Assembly: GCA_022605955.1 (NCBI GenBank)
Contig: JAKCOZ010000039.1
Location: 868,001-932,000 of the forward strand
Length of the DNA: 64,000 nucleotides
DNA from: Rallus limicola
Taxonomy: Eukaryota > Chordata > Aves > Gruiformes > Rallidae
Reading direction: 5' to 3'
Shown here one piece after another: positions 35,750-47,196 of this stretch; the stretch's first letter is position 1; each line of letters starts with the position of its first letter. The translations under genes and the position numbers were made by a program. The notes beneath the pieces were generated by a model, which searched no databases, was not told the origin of the DNA, and was given only the letters and a program-made list of their open reading frames with translations.

Positions 35750-38700
35750 GACTGTAAATGCTGTTTTGCAAAAGCCATCTAAGCAGCACAGCTACAGCAA
35801 ACTGCAACAAATGGTTCAGTCTTACTTCAGATTTTCAGTTCAATAAAGAGTGTAAAAGAATTTAAAAAAATAAAAAAAGTGATTGTGTATGTCACCTTGT
35901 AATTATTTCTGTGTAGTTTCCACTCCATTAAATCTCCTCATATGATTCAGAAATTCTTCTCATTTTTGAAACTAATCAGGGTGGAACTTTGACACTAATG
36001 AAGACACTTGCTCTGCTTCAGCCCAGGTTTCCTAGATGGTGCTATAAAGGAACAAAAGATATTTTGGCCTTCTAAAATATTTCTTATATTGAGAAATGTA
36101 AGAAAATATTCAGCTTATTCATAAGCAGGTTTTAGAAGTTAATGACAATACCTATGGCAGTGATGGGTGATGCATTCACTAGAAACAAAAGATGGAATAA
36201 ATTCAAAGATTGAAACCATAAGTTAAGAATTCACACAAGAGTTGCAGTGCCAGTTATTATTTTAACAGTAAGATAAATAAAATGTTGCAATAACTTACAG
36301 AGGAATATAGGAAAGCACTTTCTATTGCAAACTTAGTATTTTCAAAAGCTTATAATGTCATTTTCTCTGGATAAGGTTGCAGCAGCTGGCATGGGTTGGA
36401 GCTGGCTGACTATAGTGTTAGGTACTGAACTTTAAATTTTAGGAAAAGGAAGTAAACAAGTTTTGAGAATGGATTAGCATTGTACAACCAGCATGTACAA
36501 TCTGTCAATCACTGAGAAAGCTGTGAAGACACGGAGAACCTTCTTGGGGGAAGAATTTTGAGCACCAGTGATGGCAACTGCTGGGTGTTAAGCAACACAG
36601 GAACATTACCAGGTTTATCAGGAATAGTATTTTCTCTATGTGATCCTATGAGTTATGGTATTCAGAGAGAGAATAGAGACTTGAGGACCCCATTGCACAG
36701 CTCCAGAAGAACACACTACATGGCAGGGACCGTCTTGCACAGCACATGGAAATCCTAAAAGTGTGTGTTTATCTATGGTCAAAATGTCTTGATATCCAAT
36801 TATCTGCACTGTCCATTGATTTCAGAAGTGAGAGAATGATTTCATGAATGACAGGTGGAAGGTGGAACAAGAAAGAAGAAAGTCTCGTCTCTGGAAAAGA
36901 GGATGAACAGGACCTCTTCATGTGGCATTTGACCCAAATACATACCCCTGTTAGAAGGGGAGGATAGACAATCCTGAGTTATTAGGAAATCTACTTCAGG
37001 AAGGCTTCAACTTGTAACAGGGAAAAAAAAGTGAAACCTTGGTGGGGAGTTGTACCTTTGCATACAAAATTTTAGTGGAAATAGTACAGAAACTGGAGGA
37101 ACAGAAGGATGTTCAAGGAGGAAAAAAAAGTACATTGGAAAATCCTTCATTGAAAATTTCACTGAGGAGAAACTCTAAGAACTGCTCTCCAATAATGTGA
37201 TATGGAGCAGAACAATGCACAGAGCGCAATAGTGGAGCTGGCTTGCCCCAAATGAGGAGTGGCTGACAAGTAAAAATCTCTGTGTTCTAAATCTCTAAGG
37301 TCACTGCAGCCATGTGCTTCTTACTGGGACCTGGAACACTGGGACAGAGACATCTGGTCTTGCTATTTCCTCCTCCTCCTCCAAATACAAGGCGTTTTGT
37401 TGGCTCTACAGAAGGGGACAGTCCCCATCACAATCATTCAACAGTAAAGGTAGGAGTCAGTCATATGTTTTGCACCAGGGGCCAGATGAGTCATATGACC
37501 AGGGGGACATGACATGGCACTCAAGCTGCTATCATGAAACCTGAGTGGCCCCAGTGGCATGTCACCCTAGAAGAATTGTTAGAGCTGGTGGATCACATGG
37601 CCACTGCACTGCAGAGAATTCATGTAATTTGTAAAACTGCATACATCTGTGATTAAATGCTCTGGAATCCAAGTCAATTTAGTCTCCACACTGTCATTTT
37701 GTCTTGAACCATGACAGAGGTGGCAGGGGTGTGTTTGTCCTCCTGTCAGCAGTGCTTTGTGATGCTGCAGCAGAGCATAGCAGTAAAGCGCTTTCCACTT
37801 TCCACTTTCACTCATTATTAACATTTTTGGCTCTAGCTACAGATTAAAAACAAATCATTATGTTAATGACATGACTGTCTTTTCTGAAGAGTTGGTGAGG
37901 CTGAGTGGTCATTTTAGTCTCTTCCACCCTTTGGTCAAAATTTATTCCAGTGCACTGAACTTTCTCATATAAGCACCAGCTTGAATTGGGATCTCTCCAA
38001 AGGCAAATGTCAGAAATAAAACTCTCAAAGCACTATGCAAACAGATCTGAAATCTCAATTCAGACAGCTTGAACTCAGCACCCAGAATTTGCCTGAAGTC
38101 AGATGAGGTGAATCCATCTCACTAGTCTTTGCTTAGATGCCTCAACTGATTGCCTAAAAGCGTGTGGAAGGATCCTGAAATTTGATATAATTGAAGCTCT
38201 TTCTTTCAAAAAGGAACTATTTTCAAAAAAGTAGTGATGCCAAAATATTATTCTCTCATCACAATTTTCCTATTGCTACTTGTCTATCATGAATATAGAA
38301 CAAAGACAACCATACATCTCTGACAATAAATCCCAAGGAGTTCTTAGGAATGCAGAGTCAAGGTTAGAGCATGGGTTGGGCACAAATCAGGGGTAGCCAT
38401 GGCTGTGCAGGGCAGGGCTGTGGTGGAGCTGGAGACTGGCATGCCTACAGCATTGCTGAAGAAGGGACTCACAGACCTGGGCTGACCTGAAATGGGGATC
38501 CTGGGCCCATCAATGGTCAGGAGTTGCAGTGAGGGCCAGGCATAGGGCAGAATTAGTCAGCACTAGTTTCAATTCTGCACTTCCAATGAAGCCCATCTGA
38601 GCATTCAGACAAAGCCCTGACGATTTTCATTAATGAAAGTTGTGCTTGCACAGCAAATATAGGACTTAGGCATGGAGAAGAATCTTAAAGTTTCAGGGTG

Positions 38701-40669
38701 ATTCATTGCGCTGATTTTGTCCTATACTTATGTTTTCCCAAATGTATTTTGTCATCTCAGACTGGAATAGTTCAATAAAAGATCTTATATGTGTGACATT
38801 TTATCTCTTGATGCAGCTTCCTGAAAGTCTTTTTAAATTGCTTCCAACACAAAGCTTCAGTGTGGGAGAGGAGTACTTAGCAGCTACAGTTGTAGCAGAT
38901 ATTCTTTGCTGAGAGTGGCAACACAGTTAGCACAGAGTTATTTTTTTCTGGTTTGGCTTTTATTATTTTTCCCATAGCACTTTATTTGTTGGCATTCGTG
39001 TTCCTTTTAATGCTTCAGCAGAATTCAGAAGTATTCTTTGTAGTGCCAAAGTTGTCAAAGAAAGGTTAGCACTTTAGTGGAAACACAGAAGAAACATGGA
39101 CAACCTAGAGATCAATTTCACAAGATTGAAATAGTTAAACACTGATTGTAATGGCATGCCAATATAAAGTATAAATGGCTCACAGATTTATACTGAGTGC
39201 CTGCTTATCAAGGAAGTCAGTCGGCAGAGGTAAGGATATTTGTGCCCACAGAACTTCTACTTTCCAATTTAATTCTATTGATTAATAGGTTTATCTACCT
39301 CTTTATTACCTGGAGGCATTAGATAATGTGAATGTAAAAAACAGCAGAGTAGAAGACTACCCTTTCCATGTATTGTGCTCCTTATTGTATCTTCAAGGAA
39401 GACCATGTGTCAGAATCAAGACAGGAAGGAAAACTCCACCAGAGAAACTCTGGGAGTAATTGTGCTTGAAGCAAGAGCAATTCTTTCTGTAACTTTGGAG
39501 AGTAGAGAGGAAATGTGGATACCATGCCCTATTTGCTGAAAACTATAATTTATTCTTTACCTGAGAAGCTTTGAAAGTTGACAGAGGCAAGTTGAGTTTA
39601 TAGAGATAGAACTTTGTAGAAACAAGTCACAGTTCCAGGAGACACGTGGAATTTAGGAATCTCTTGCTCAGAAAAATCAAGCATTCACCTTTTTCCCTGA
39701 TCTTCTTTTGATGAAATAGTAAGTTTAGGAAAAAAAAAAAAAAAAAAATCTCTCACAGCCAAACCAAGGACAGCTGTACCTAAAAGCTTTAAGGGAAAAA
39801 TTAAAATACATAACCTTTGCCAGAAATGACCCATTAGGTGTTCCATAATGTCACCTTCTCTAAAATAGAATCTTTTAATTTTTATTTGAAGCTAGAAATT
39901 TCAACAGAAAATTTAGTTTAAAATACATCAAATAAAATACAGAATGTATTTCCTTACAAGCAGCACACCACTCATTCCGTAATCTAAATTTTTCCCCCAA
40001 AAGAAACTACTTATTACTACATTCTATAGTCATGACAGCAGTGTTCTTGTTGGTTTTGATTAATTCATTTACCTGCTCAGGTTAAAAAGTGTTACAAGTT
40101 AATCCACAGTGTAACTGAATAGCAGACGTTCCCCATCCCAGTGGTATGAGAGCCAAGGATTTAAGAAAATAATTCTCAGTGCATAGATCATTCATCTGTA
40201 GGATGAATAGGTAATATGTGAACTCTGAACTATGTCCAGCAGTGTTGAAAAGGTGCAGCTTCAAATACTTTTGAAACTTTTTAATAACAGTTATTATAGA
40301 TTAGTATCTTCACAGAAGACTTTGAGATTTCCAAGAATGTTTTTGAAAAACAAACAAAAAACTCTTCACTCACTAAAAAGCCTCTGACATTTGACCTTCA
40401 CTCAGCCAGTAAATCTTTAGTCATTTAGGAAATTCAAGGCCCTTCCAAGGTGTGGTTCCTCTCACTCTAATATAGAATCTGAAATACAGCTGATGAATGG
40501 CACTCTGGTGGTGCTTATTTCTTCTCTTTGATTATAAAAGTATAGTTGGTGGTGACTTTGACAGTAAACTTTAGACCTCTGCAATGATTTTAAGCCAACC
40601 CAAGGAAATTCACTCTTTTTCCAGTAAGACACAGTAAGTCAGAGCTGTGTCACGTTCATCCTTCATTGC
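35750..40669. other. Non-coding DNA without recognised repeats
   Basis: No gene or transposon is recognised in 4.9 kb. 38350-38600 is richer in G and C (CAGGG, GGGCTG and GGAGCTGG words) and may be an ancient repeat or conserved element. 37369-37383 is a short TCC run and 39730-39748 a poly-A run. Open frames up to 81 codons have no domain or splice support. Confidence 0.5.
39730..39748. repeat. Poly-A run
   Basis: Nineteen A residues, with no retroposon body seen on either side. Confidence 0.95.
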
Positions 40670-41230
40670 CAGCCATATCCTGGGGTGCATTGCCAGCTGG
40701 TCCAGGGAGGTGATTGTCCCACTCTACACTGCAACCTCACCTTGAGTACAGTGTGTAGTTTTGGGCACCATAGTACAAGAGGGACTATTGGAGAGTGTCC
40801 AGAGAAGGGCAATGAGGGTGGTGAAGACTTTTACGAGGAGAGGCTGAAGTCCCTTGGTTTGTTCAGCCTTGAGAAGAGGAGGCTGAGGGGAGACTTCATC
40901 ATGGTCTATGACTTCCTGACAAGGGGCAGTGAAGGGGCAAATGCCAATCTTCTCTCTTTAGTTACCAGTAATATAACCTGAGGGAACAGTATGAAGCTGC
41001 AACAGGGGAGGTTTAAGTTGGATATTAGGAAGAGGTTCTTTACTGAGAGTGTGGTTGGGCACTGGAACAAGCTCCCCAGGGAAGTGGTCACAGCACCAAG
41101 CTTGGCTGAGTTCAAGAGGCATGAGGACAGTGTACTTAGTCACTTGCTCTGACTTGTCTGCCCCTGTGTGGAGCCAGGAGTTGGACATGATGATCCTTAT
41201 GGGTCCCTTCCAACTCAGCATATTGTATGC
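40670..41230 (+). mobile_element. CR1 LINE, ORF2 3' part and 3' UTR
   Basis: A plus-strand CR1 of about 560 bp. It runs from the reverse-transcriptase C-terminal region (ATCCTGGGGTGCAT) through AGAGAAGGGCAATGAGG, TTGAGAAGAGGAGGCTGAGG, TTGGATATTAGGAAGAGG and CACTGGAACAAGCTCCCCAG to the 3' UTR (ATGATCCTTATGGGTCCC) and a decayed terminal repeat (CAACTCAGCATATTGTATG). Part of the frame reads YEERLKSLGLFSLEKRRLRG, the conserved CR1 ORF2 C-terminal motif, but upstream frames are shifted, so the copy is dead. An internal deletion around 40835 removes the segment between the AGAGGAGGGC-like and TACGAGGAG blocks. Confidence 0.96.
40838..40980 (+). pseudogene. CR1 ORF2 remnant (reverse transcriptase C-terminal tail)
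   Basis: The in-frame piece contains ERLKSLGLFSLEKRRLRG then DFIMVYDFLTRG, characteristic of the C-terminal region after the CR1 reverse-transcriptase domain. A stop follows at about 40979. There is no promoter, and it is a fragment of a 5'-truncated LINE. Confidence 0.8.
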
Positions 41231-42748
41231 TTTTCTGGTGAAACAGCCAAGACTTGAAATGCTGAAGTCATGCAATGAGACAAGCAATCAAGTATCCAAA
41301 CCACCATGTTACACATATAGGTAATATAACAATAGGAAAAGGAGATTCCTCCTGTGCATTTGTTTTGAAATTTATGTGACCACACAAAGAACAAAATATA
41401 TGTAACATCATATTAAACAGTAATGAAAGAATCCCCTTTAAAAGGCAACTACTGTCTGTTCCAGGTAGAGATCAAGTATTTGCATTAAATATTCACTGTA
41501 TAAAAATCCAAACAGACATTGCAGTAAGCTGTCTGTATTAAGATATTCACCCACTTAGCATTCATTTTTGTTTTCATGGTTGTGGTAGGTTTTATTGATC
41601 TGTATTTTTCTAGCCTTGGCTATAACACTATGAGGTAACTTGGCATATATCTCAGAACATTAGTGTGCAATAGAAAATATTTTGGTTTGGCATGTTACAC
41701 AGGAAGTAAATATAGGAATTTTCATAGTTAAATGCAAAAAAACCTTTCCCTTTCTCTAACCACCTTCTATAACCTGCAGCTCATCATTAAGTGTCCCACT
41801 GTCTTCCTGGTGTCTCTTGGCCTTCCAATACAAAACTGCCCTTTCTCTGAATCATCTCTGCCAGATTTCTTCTCTACTGCCAGCATTGCTTCAGTATTGC
41901 TAATTTACGCACATGCCATTTGGCACTCAGCAAGATCTATCAGAATTTCCAATTTATTGGATGCCCTCTATTCCCCACTTGGCTCCCTCTCCTCAAATAA
42001 TACCATGCTTCCATTTATAATCTTGCAGTCACAATGCAGAACAAACTGACAAGAGGTTATGAAAAAAGAAAGGTAACAGCTGAGTGGAAATAGGATGAAG
42101 AACCTTGTTATATACTCGTCTGCTACTCTTCATCTCTCCTTCCAGGATCCCTATGATCTGTTTGGTCAAGTCTGTAATGTATATGTTTTCTATTTTACAA
42201 GGGCTGAGTTACTTGGCTTTTTTTTTTTTTTTTTCCCCAATGTGTTTTCTTCAAATATTACATTATCTTTAGTTATCAGATGGGTGTGAATAAAAAGCCA
42301 GTTTAAACATCCGAAGTTCCTGACATTCTCTTCCAAGTCAGGAACATATGTACCCCAAGTAAGCATATGCTCAATAGACTTTCAAAACTGCCAAAGGCTT
42401 ATACACAAACAGATGTGTATATAAGCCTCCCTGTTTCAAACTTTGTATTTTTTTAATATATTAACATGTGGACTTGGTTTTTACAATACCTATTAAGGAT
42501 GAACTTCTTTTAGTATCTCTAGCAAAGCCAACAGAGTCAATGATTTTTGATATTCTGGTAAAACATACCTTCATGTTCACAAACAGGACTTTATTAATAG
42601 AATCAAAGGCTAATTGGCTCATAATCTATTTTTAAGATAAGCTGCAATAAGCAGCCCTTCAGATGGAAGGAAGTCCATGAATAATGGCTTGTCAGCTAGC
42701 AGGAGCCAATAGTTATGTACTCAGGAATGACCTTAGTGTGTTAATCCA
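41231..42748. other. AT-rich non-coding DNA
   Basis: No gene is recognised. The 105-codon plus-strand frame at 41732-42049 has no domain. A T-run lies at 42220-42236. Confidence 0.5.
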
Positions 42749-42935
42749 TTTTCAAGGAAAGCTGAACAGTCACCTATCTGGGCTGCCTCCAAGGCTGACC
42801 CATTTAATTTTCTGCCTGGGAGACATCTCGGCGTTCTGCCTTCTCTTCCAGACCAAAGTGAATAGTTACTTGCCTGGGAGGCACTATACAAAGTTTGATG
42901 AATTGCCTCACAGGCTGACCCAAACCTATACCTGT
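42749..42935 (+). repeat. Diverged two-copy direct repeat, about 96-bp offset
   Basis: Unit one (42749-42800) and unit two (42845-42920) share the order TTCnAGnnnAAAGnTGAAnAGT, CTGGG, TTGCCT or GCCTCC, then AGGCTGACCCA. Unit two has an insertion of about 22 bp between the CTGGGAGG block and the GCCTCACAGGCTGACC block. The first parts are 96 bp apart and so stay in one open frame (42684-42965), where both units read FQ.K.NS.L.G then LP.RLT. It may be part of an unrecognised repeat family. No known protein domain is seen. Confidence 0.55.
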
Positions 42936-42965
42936 CTGGAAGGAACTGTCTTTCTATTGACCTAA

Positions 42966-43494
42966 TTATTAAACATTAAGCAGACTGTAACAGTTACATA
43001 TCCTAAGATGTATAATGTAAATTACATCTAAAAGTGACTGTCTGTATCTTTTGATTAATAATGCATATTTAAAGTCCTCTTGATTTTTAAAAGTAGTGGT
43101 GACTTTTCCTTCAGAAAAATATTAGAATACTCACTTAACCATTGCAAATCATAGTATTTTTTTTTTTTTTTTAAACTTGCAGTTTAATGATCTTTATGCT
43201 GAAAATGTAAAAGAACAGGCATTTGTATTTCAGGTTTTCAAGGTCATTGTGAAGCTTAACTTATGATCATAAATGCCTTTGTAATCCTCATTAAAAAGAT
43301 GCAATAAATGTAAAATAGTAGTGGTAGTATTTCTTAAATCTAGTTCGGAGTTCATTAAACTCTTAGTAAATGAGGTATTGACCTGACAGCTTGGATTTCT
43401 GGTTGAACATTATGAATGACTGGAGAAGAACACAGAGATTAATTTAATAACAGGAATGCAGTAAGATCTAATAACAAATTATGTGCTAAAAAAA
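42966..43494. other. AT-rich non-coding DNA
   Basis: No feature apart from a T-run at 43158-43173. Confidence 0.55.
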
Positions 43495-43741
43495 TGTTGT
43501 GGTTTTACATGGTGGGGTTCAGGTGGAGGACGAGGGGGCTTCAGGGTGGCTTCTGCAAGAAGATGCTTGAATCTTCCCCTAGGCCCAACAAGTAAACACC
43601 AGCTGGGCTCAAGTCTGGACCCACCACTGACCAAGGCCGCGCCCATCAGTGACAGTCACATGCCTCTGGGAATCACATTTAGGAGAAAAAAAAAACCACA
43701 AGCAGATGCTTTTTGCAGCCAGAGAAGGGAGTGAGAAGATG

Positions 43742-44421
43742 GAAGGACCAGGGTGTCATAGTGGATGAGAAACTTAACATAAGCCAGCAGTGTGCTATTG
43801 CAGCTCAGAAGTCCAGTGGCATCCTGGGCTCCATCAGAAGAGGGGTGGCCAGCAGGGACAGGGATGTGATTGCTCCTCTCTACACTGCCTTCCTGAGTAC
43901 TATGCCCAGATCTGGGGCCCCAAATACAATAAAAACGTCAAACTGTTGGAGATGATTCAGAGGAGGGCCACAAAGATGATTAGAGCGCTGGAACACCTCC
44001 CCTATGAAGAGAGGCTGAGGGAGTTGGGATTGTTTGACCTGGAGAAAAGAAGGCTGCAGGGGGGACCTCATTGCAGCCTTCCAGTACCTGAAGGGACCAT
44101 ATAAACAGAAGGGGAATCAACTTTTTAAAAAGGGTAGATGATGGCAAGATAAGGGGGAATGGACTAAAGCTAAAGGAGGGAAGGTTTAGATTAGATATTA
44201 GGGGGAAGTTTTTTTTCACACAGAGAGTAGTGAGGTGCTGAAAAAGGCTGCTTAAAGAGGTGGTAGATGCCCCGTCCCTGGAGTAGATCAAGGCCAGGTT
44301 GGATGGGGCCCTGGGCAACCTTGTGTAGATCCAGGCCTGGAGGTCAGTGGCCCTGCCTGTATGATCAATTGTATGATCCTTGGTGTCCCTTCTAACACAG
44401 ACCATTCTATGATTCTATGAT
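43742..44421 (+). mobile_element. CR1 LINE inserted in family A LTR
   Basis: A plus-strand CR1 of about 680 bp. It begins in the reverse-transcriptase C-terminal region (GGTGTCATAGTGGATGAG), continues to the ORF2 end, the 3' UTR and a terminal ATTCTATGATTCTATGA repeat at 44404-44420. The LTR sequence resumes immediately, so the terminal repeat marks the junction exactly. The left junction is estimated. CR1 insertions usually lack clear target duplications, and none is seen here. Confidence 0.95.
43750..44400 (+). pseudogene. CR1 ORF2 reverse transcriptase remnant, frameshifted
   Basis: Frame one reads [20 protein letters not shown] and [20 protein letters not shown], the region after the RT catalytic core in CR1. 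The frame then shifts near 43890-43897, where about five codons of the usual sequence are missing. It continues in another frame as [36 protein letters not shown] and [15 protein letters not shown] six-G run at 44059-44064 breaks the frame again. Endonuclease and RT core are absent (5' truncation), so the copy cannot mobilise itself. Confidence 0.9.
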
Positions 44422-45183
44422 GTAAGAAACTGTGCAGACACCAAGGCCAGGGAAGGTGGGGGAGGATGTGCCCCAGGTGCCAGAGAGTAAGATAATTCTA
44501 CAGCCCATGGAGAAACCCATGGTGGAGCAGGTGTCCCCCTGCAGACTATGGAAAAGGCCAAGACCCCACCTGCAGCCCATGGAGAGGTCCCTCCCTGGAG
44601 CAGGTGGAGACATACAGAAGAAGCTGTGACCCTCTGCCAGCACTTGCAGCCCATGGAGAGAGACAGAGACACAGAAATGAGCAAGAGAGAGATCCACACT
44701 GGAGCAGGCTTGCTGGTTGGGGTCTTATGACTCCATGGAGGACCAGGCTGGAGCAGTCTGGGCTTAAGAGACTGAGAGACATTCTATGATTTATGACTGT
44801 GTGCCATAGCAGTGACCCATGCTGGGGCAACTGGTGAAGAGCTGAAGGCCCATGGGAAAGGACTCACATTGGAGAAAGTCATGGAGGACTGTTTCCCATG
44901 GGTGGGAACCCACACTGGAGCAGAGTAAGGATGTGAGGAATGTACATTCCCCACCGTCCCGTCCCTCCTCCAACTCCAGGCTAAGAAAGAAACAACTTCT
45001 TAAGACCTGACTGAAACCCCCATTCCCTGCCCCTCCCTGTGCCACAGTGAGGGGGAAGAAGGGAGCAAAATCATGACTAAAGTGAAGTCTGCTAAGAAGG
45101 GACGGTTGTGGGAAAGTGCTTTAAGATCTGGTCGCACATCTCAATACACAACTCTGGTCTTACTGTGTGTGTTAGTGTGGTAT

Positions 45184-45189
45184 AATAAA
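45184..45189 (+). terminator. LTR polyadenylation signal AATAAA
   Basis: AATAAA in the plus-strand family A LTR, about 195 bp before its CA end, followed by a T-rich and GT-containing stretch that could be the downstream element. Confidence 0.65.
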
Positions 45190-45384
45190 TTAGGGAGTTT
45201 TCTTTCCTTTATTCTTTGTTGAGTCTGGGTTGGCCATGACACTAATTGCAGAGTGATCTCTCCCTGTCCTTATCTCAACTCCTTAGACTCTCAATATGTA
45301 TTTTCTCCCCTGTCCAGCTGAAAAGGGGAGTGATAGAGCGGCTTTGGTGAGTGTCTGGCCTCCAGCCAGGGTCAAACCACCACA

Positions 45385-47129
45385 ATAAAAAAGGTTAAAG
45401 AAAAGGACAAGTAAAGGATGATCTGAGTATTAAGACTAATGGAAGATTAGAGAATATAAACAAATTTAGCAAAGGAAAAATGACTTGAGAAACTTTTAGA
45501 AAGAATGAATTAGCATCAAGAAATAATAATAGATCCCTTAAGAAATGTTATCGCCACCATTACCACAGTGAGGTAAAGATTTTTTTTCTCTATGCAAATT
45601 TTAAGAAGAGAGAACAACAGAGAAAAAAATTCTTAGAAAAAGATTGTTAAAATAAACTACGTTATTGATAAAGCATTATTAAATCGCAGTAATGACCCCA
45701 GCTACACTTCACTTGGAAGTCTGATACTCCTCCCAAGAAAATAAGGAAAATTTCTTCCTTTGAGCACATTTAGAGCTGCTATTACAGATGTGTGTCAGAG
45801 AAATATGTAAAACAACTTAAAAGTAAAATAAAAGAGCTTGACCAGTTAAAATCTGTATTGATTTTTTTTTAATGTTTTTGGACTAATCTGATCATTTTGT
45901 TGTAGTAAGCAAAGATATCTGTTTAGTTATTTTCTAAAACTTTCCATTTAGAAAGAGTATACTTTTGAAACGGAAGCTTCTAAGTGACACAACTATCATA
46001 TGTGATGAGTCAGACATCAAGTACCTTCACACATGCAGTAAAAAGTCTAGTAGATGGTTCCAGACAAAGAATAACATAGACAACTTTAAAAATAAAGATT
46101 TTTTTTCAATGTTATGGACATAAATATCATTACAGAATACAACACACAGCTCAGAAAATGACTCTGGAGTCAAAGAATATGCCATGCAGAGGATGTCCAA
46201 GTTACAGAAGAAAATGAGAGCTGACCGTGTTGTATCCTGTCTGTCTGGTATCCATAAACATCACACTCTCCACAGTACAGACAGTCTCAAGGAAAACTGC
46301 TCCATCCTCATTCTGTATACCATGGATTGGTTAAAAGAGTGCTCAGCAACCTTCACTGCAGAACCTAGGTGCAAAATTGATCCAAAATATTGACTTCTTT
46401 TCCATGGCTGGCAATTAGCCTTTTTTTTTAAATTTTTTTTGTCATTCTTACTCTCCCAGTTCTACAGGTTTTCTGTCCCCCGTCATCTGAAAATGAGTGA
46501 AAATATGTACGTGTTTTCTTTCACCTTTTCATGATAGCTCAAACTGTGTACCTGAATCACATATTTTGATACAGTTCAGTATTCATTTTTAATCATTCCT
46601 GTAATTGACAGAGGTAGTAAACACCCTTAACTCTGCTTAAACTAATAATTAGGGTAATTTGTGCATAGAGACTACTGATTTTTTTTCTTACTATTGCTGC
46701 TAGAACTGTTTCCACTGGAGTTAATTATTAAATTGTGCCAGAAGTTTCATAAACATCCAAAACATTAAACAAAACTTCAAACTACCTGTCCAGTCATTCA
46801 AATTCAGTTTAAAGGTAAACCAGCTTGACTTTTTGCTGTTTAACAAAGTTATTTGGGGGAAAAAAAAATCCAAACAAAACAGTAACAAAGTCCTCTGTCT
46901 ATGGAATCTAATATCTAGAGAGGGAGATCTGATTTTTCTAATGATCCAAACTGTTGCATAATTGGAATTTCCAGCTCACAAAATTCCTCCTATTTAGCAG
47001 ACATCATTTTACTTTGATTAAAAATATATAACTCAAAAGGTAGTACTTCCCCTGAAAGGGAAATTTTCAGAAATACTTTTCTTCTCCCCTATTCTTTTAC
47101 AGTGGAACATCAATCAGAAGGCTCCTTTG
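45385..47129. other. AT-rich non-coding DNA
   Basis: No gene or interspersed repeat is recognised. Confidence 0.55.
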
Positions 47130-47196
47130 TTCCTTCCTTCCTTCCTTCCTTCCTTCCTTCCTTCCTTCCTTCCTTCCTTCCTTCCTTCCTTCCTTC
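47130..47196. repeat. (TTCC)n microsatellite
   Basis: About 16.5 uninterrupted TTCC units. It is polypyrimidine on the plus strand and thus the mirror orientation of the GGAA run at 32482. Confidence 0.98.

Larger units (their letters stand above)
43495..45384 (+). mobile_element. ERV LTR family A, interrupted by CR1
   Basis: The element starts TGTTGTGGTTTTAC at 43495 and ends GGTCAAACCACCACA at 45384, in two parts of 43495-43741 and 44422-45384 (about 1.21 kb without the insert). The left part has GGTGGCTTCTGCAAGAAGAT, CCCACCACTGACCAAGGCC and GAGAAGGGAGTGAGAAGATG. The right part resumes with CTGTGCAGACACCAAGGCC, repeated CCCATGG...TGGAGCAG units, the AATAAA signal at 45184-45189 and CTGTCCTTATCTCAACTCC. 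In the copy at 24476-25497 the sequences flanking this gap are nearly adjacent, which confirms the interruption. Flanks are A-rich (CTAAAAAAA and ATAAAAAAGG), so a duplication cannot be defined. No retroviral genes are present. Confidence 0.88.

Noticed and set aside
34619..35754. Target duplication around the second family A LTR
   Set aside because: The bases flanking the proposed ends (AATAG and GACTG) do not match, so no duplication is claimed.
39186..39229. Exon-like segment ending GGCAGAG then GTAAGG
   Set aside because: The donor is good, but the upstream acceptor (GGCTCACAG) lacks a pyrimidine tract.
43980..44830. Minus-strand open frames across the CR1 and LTR
   Set aside because: They are antisense to the recognisable CR1 reverse-transcriptase remnant and to LTR repeats.
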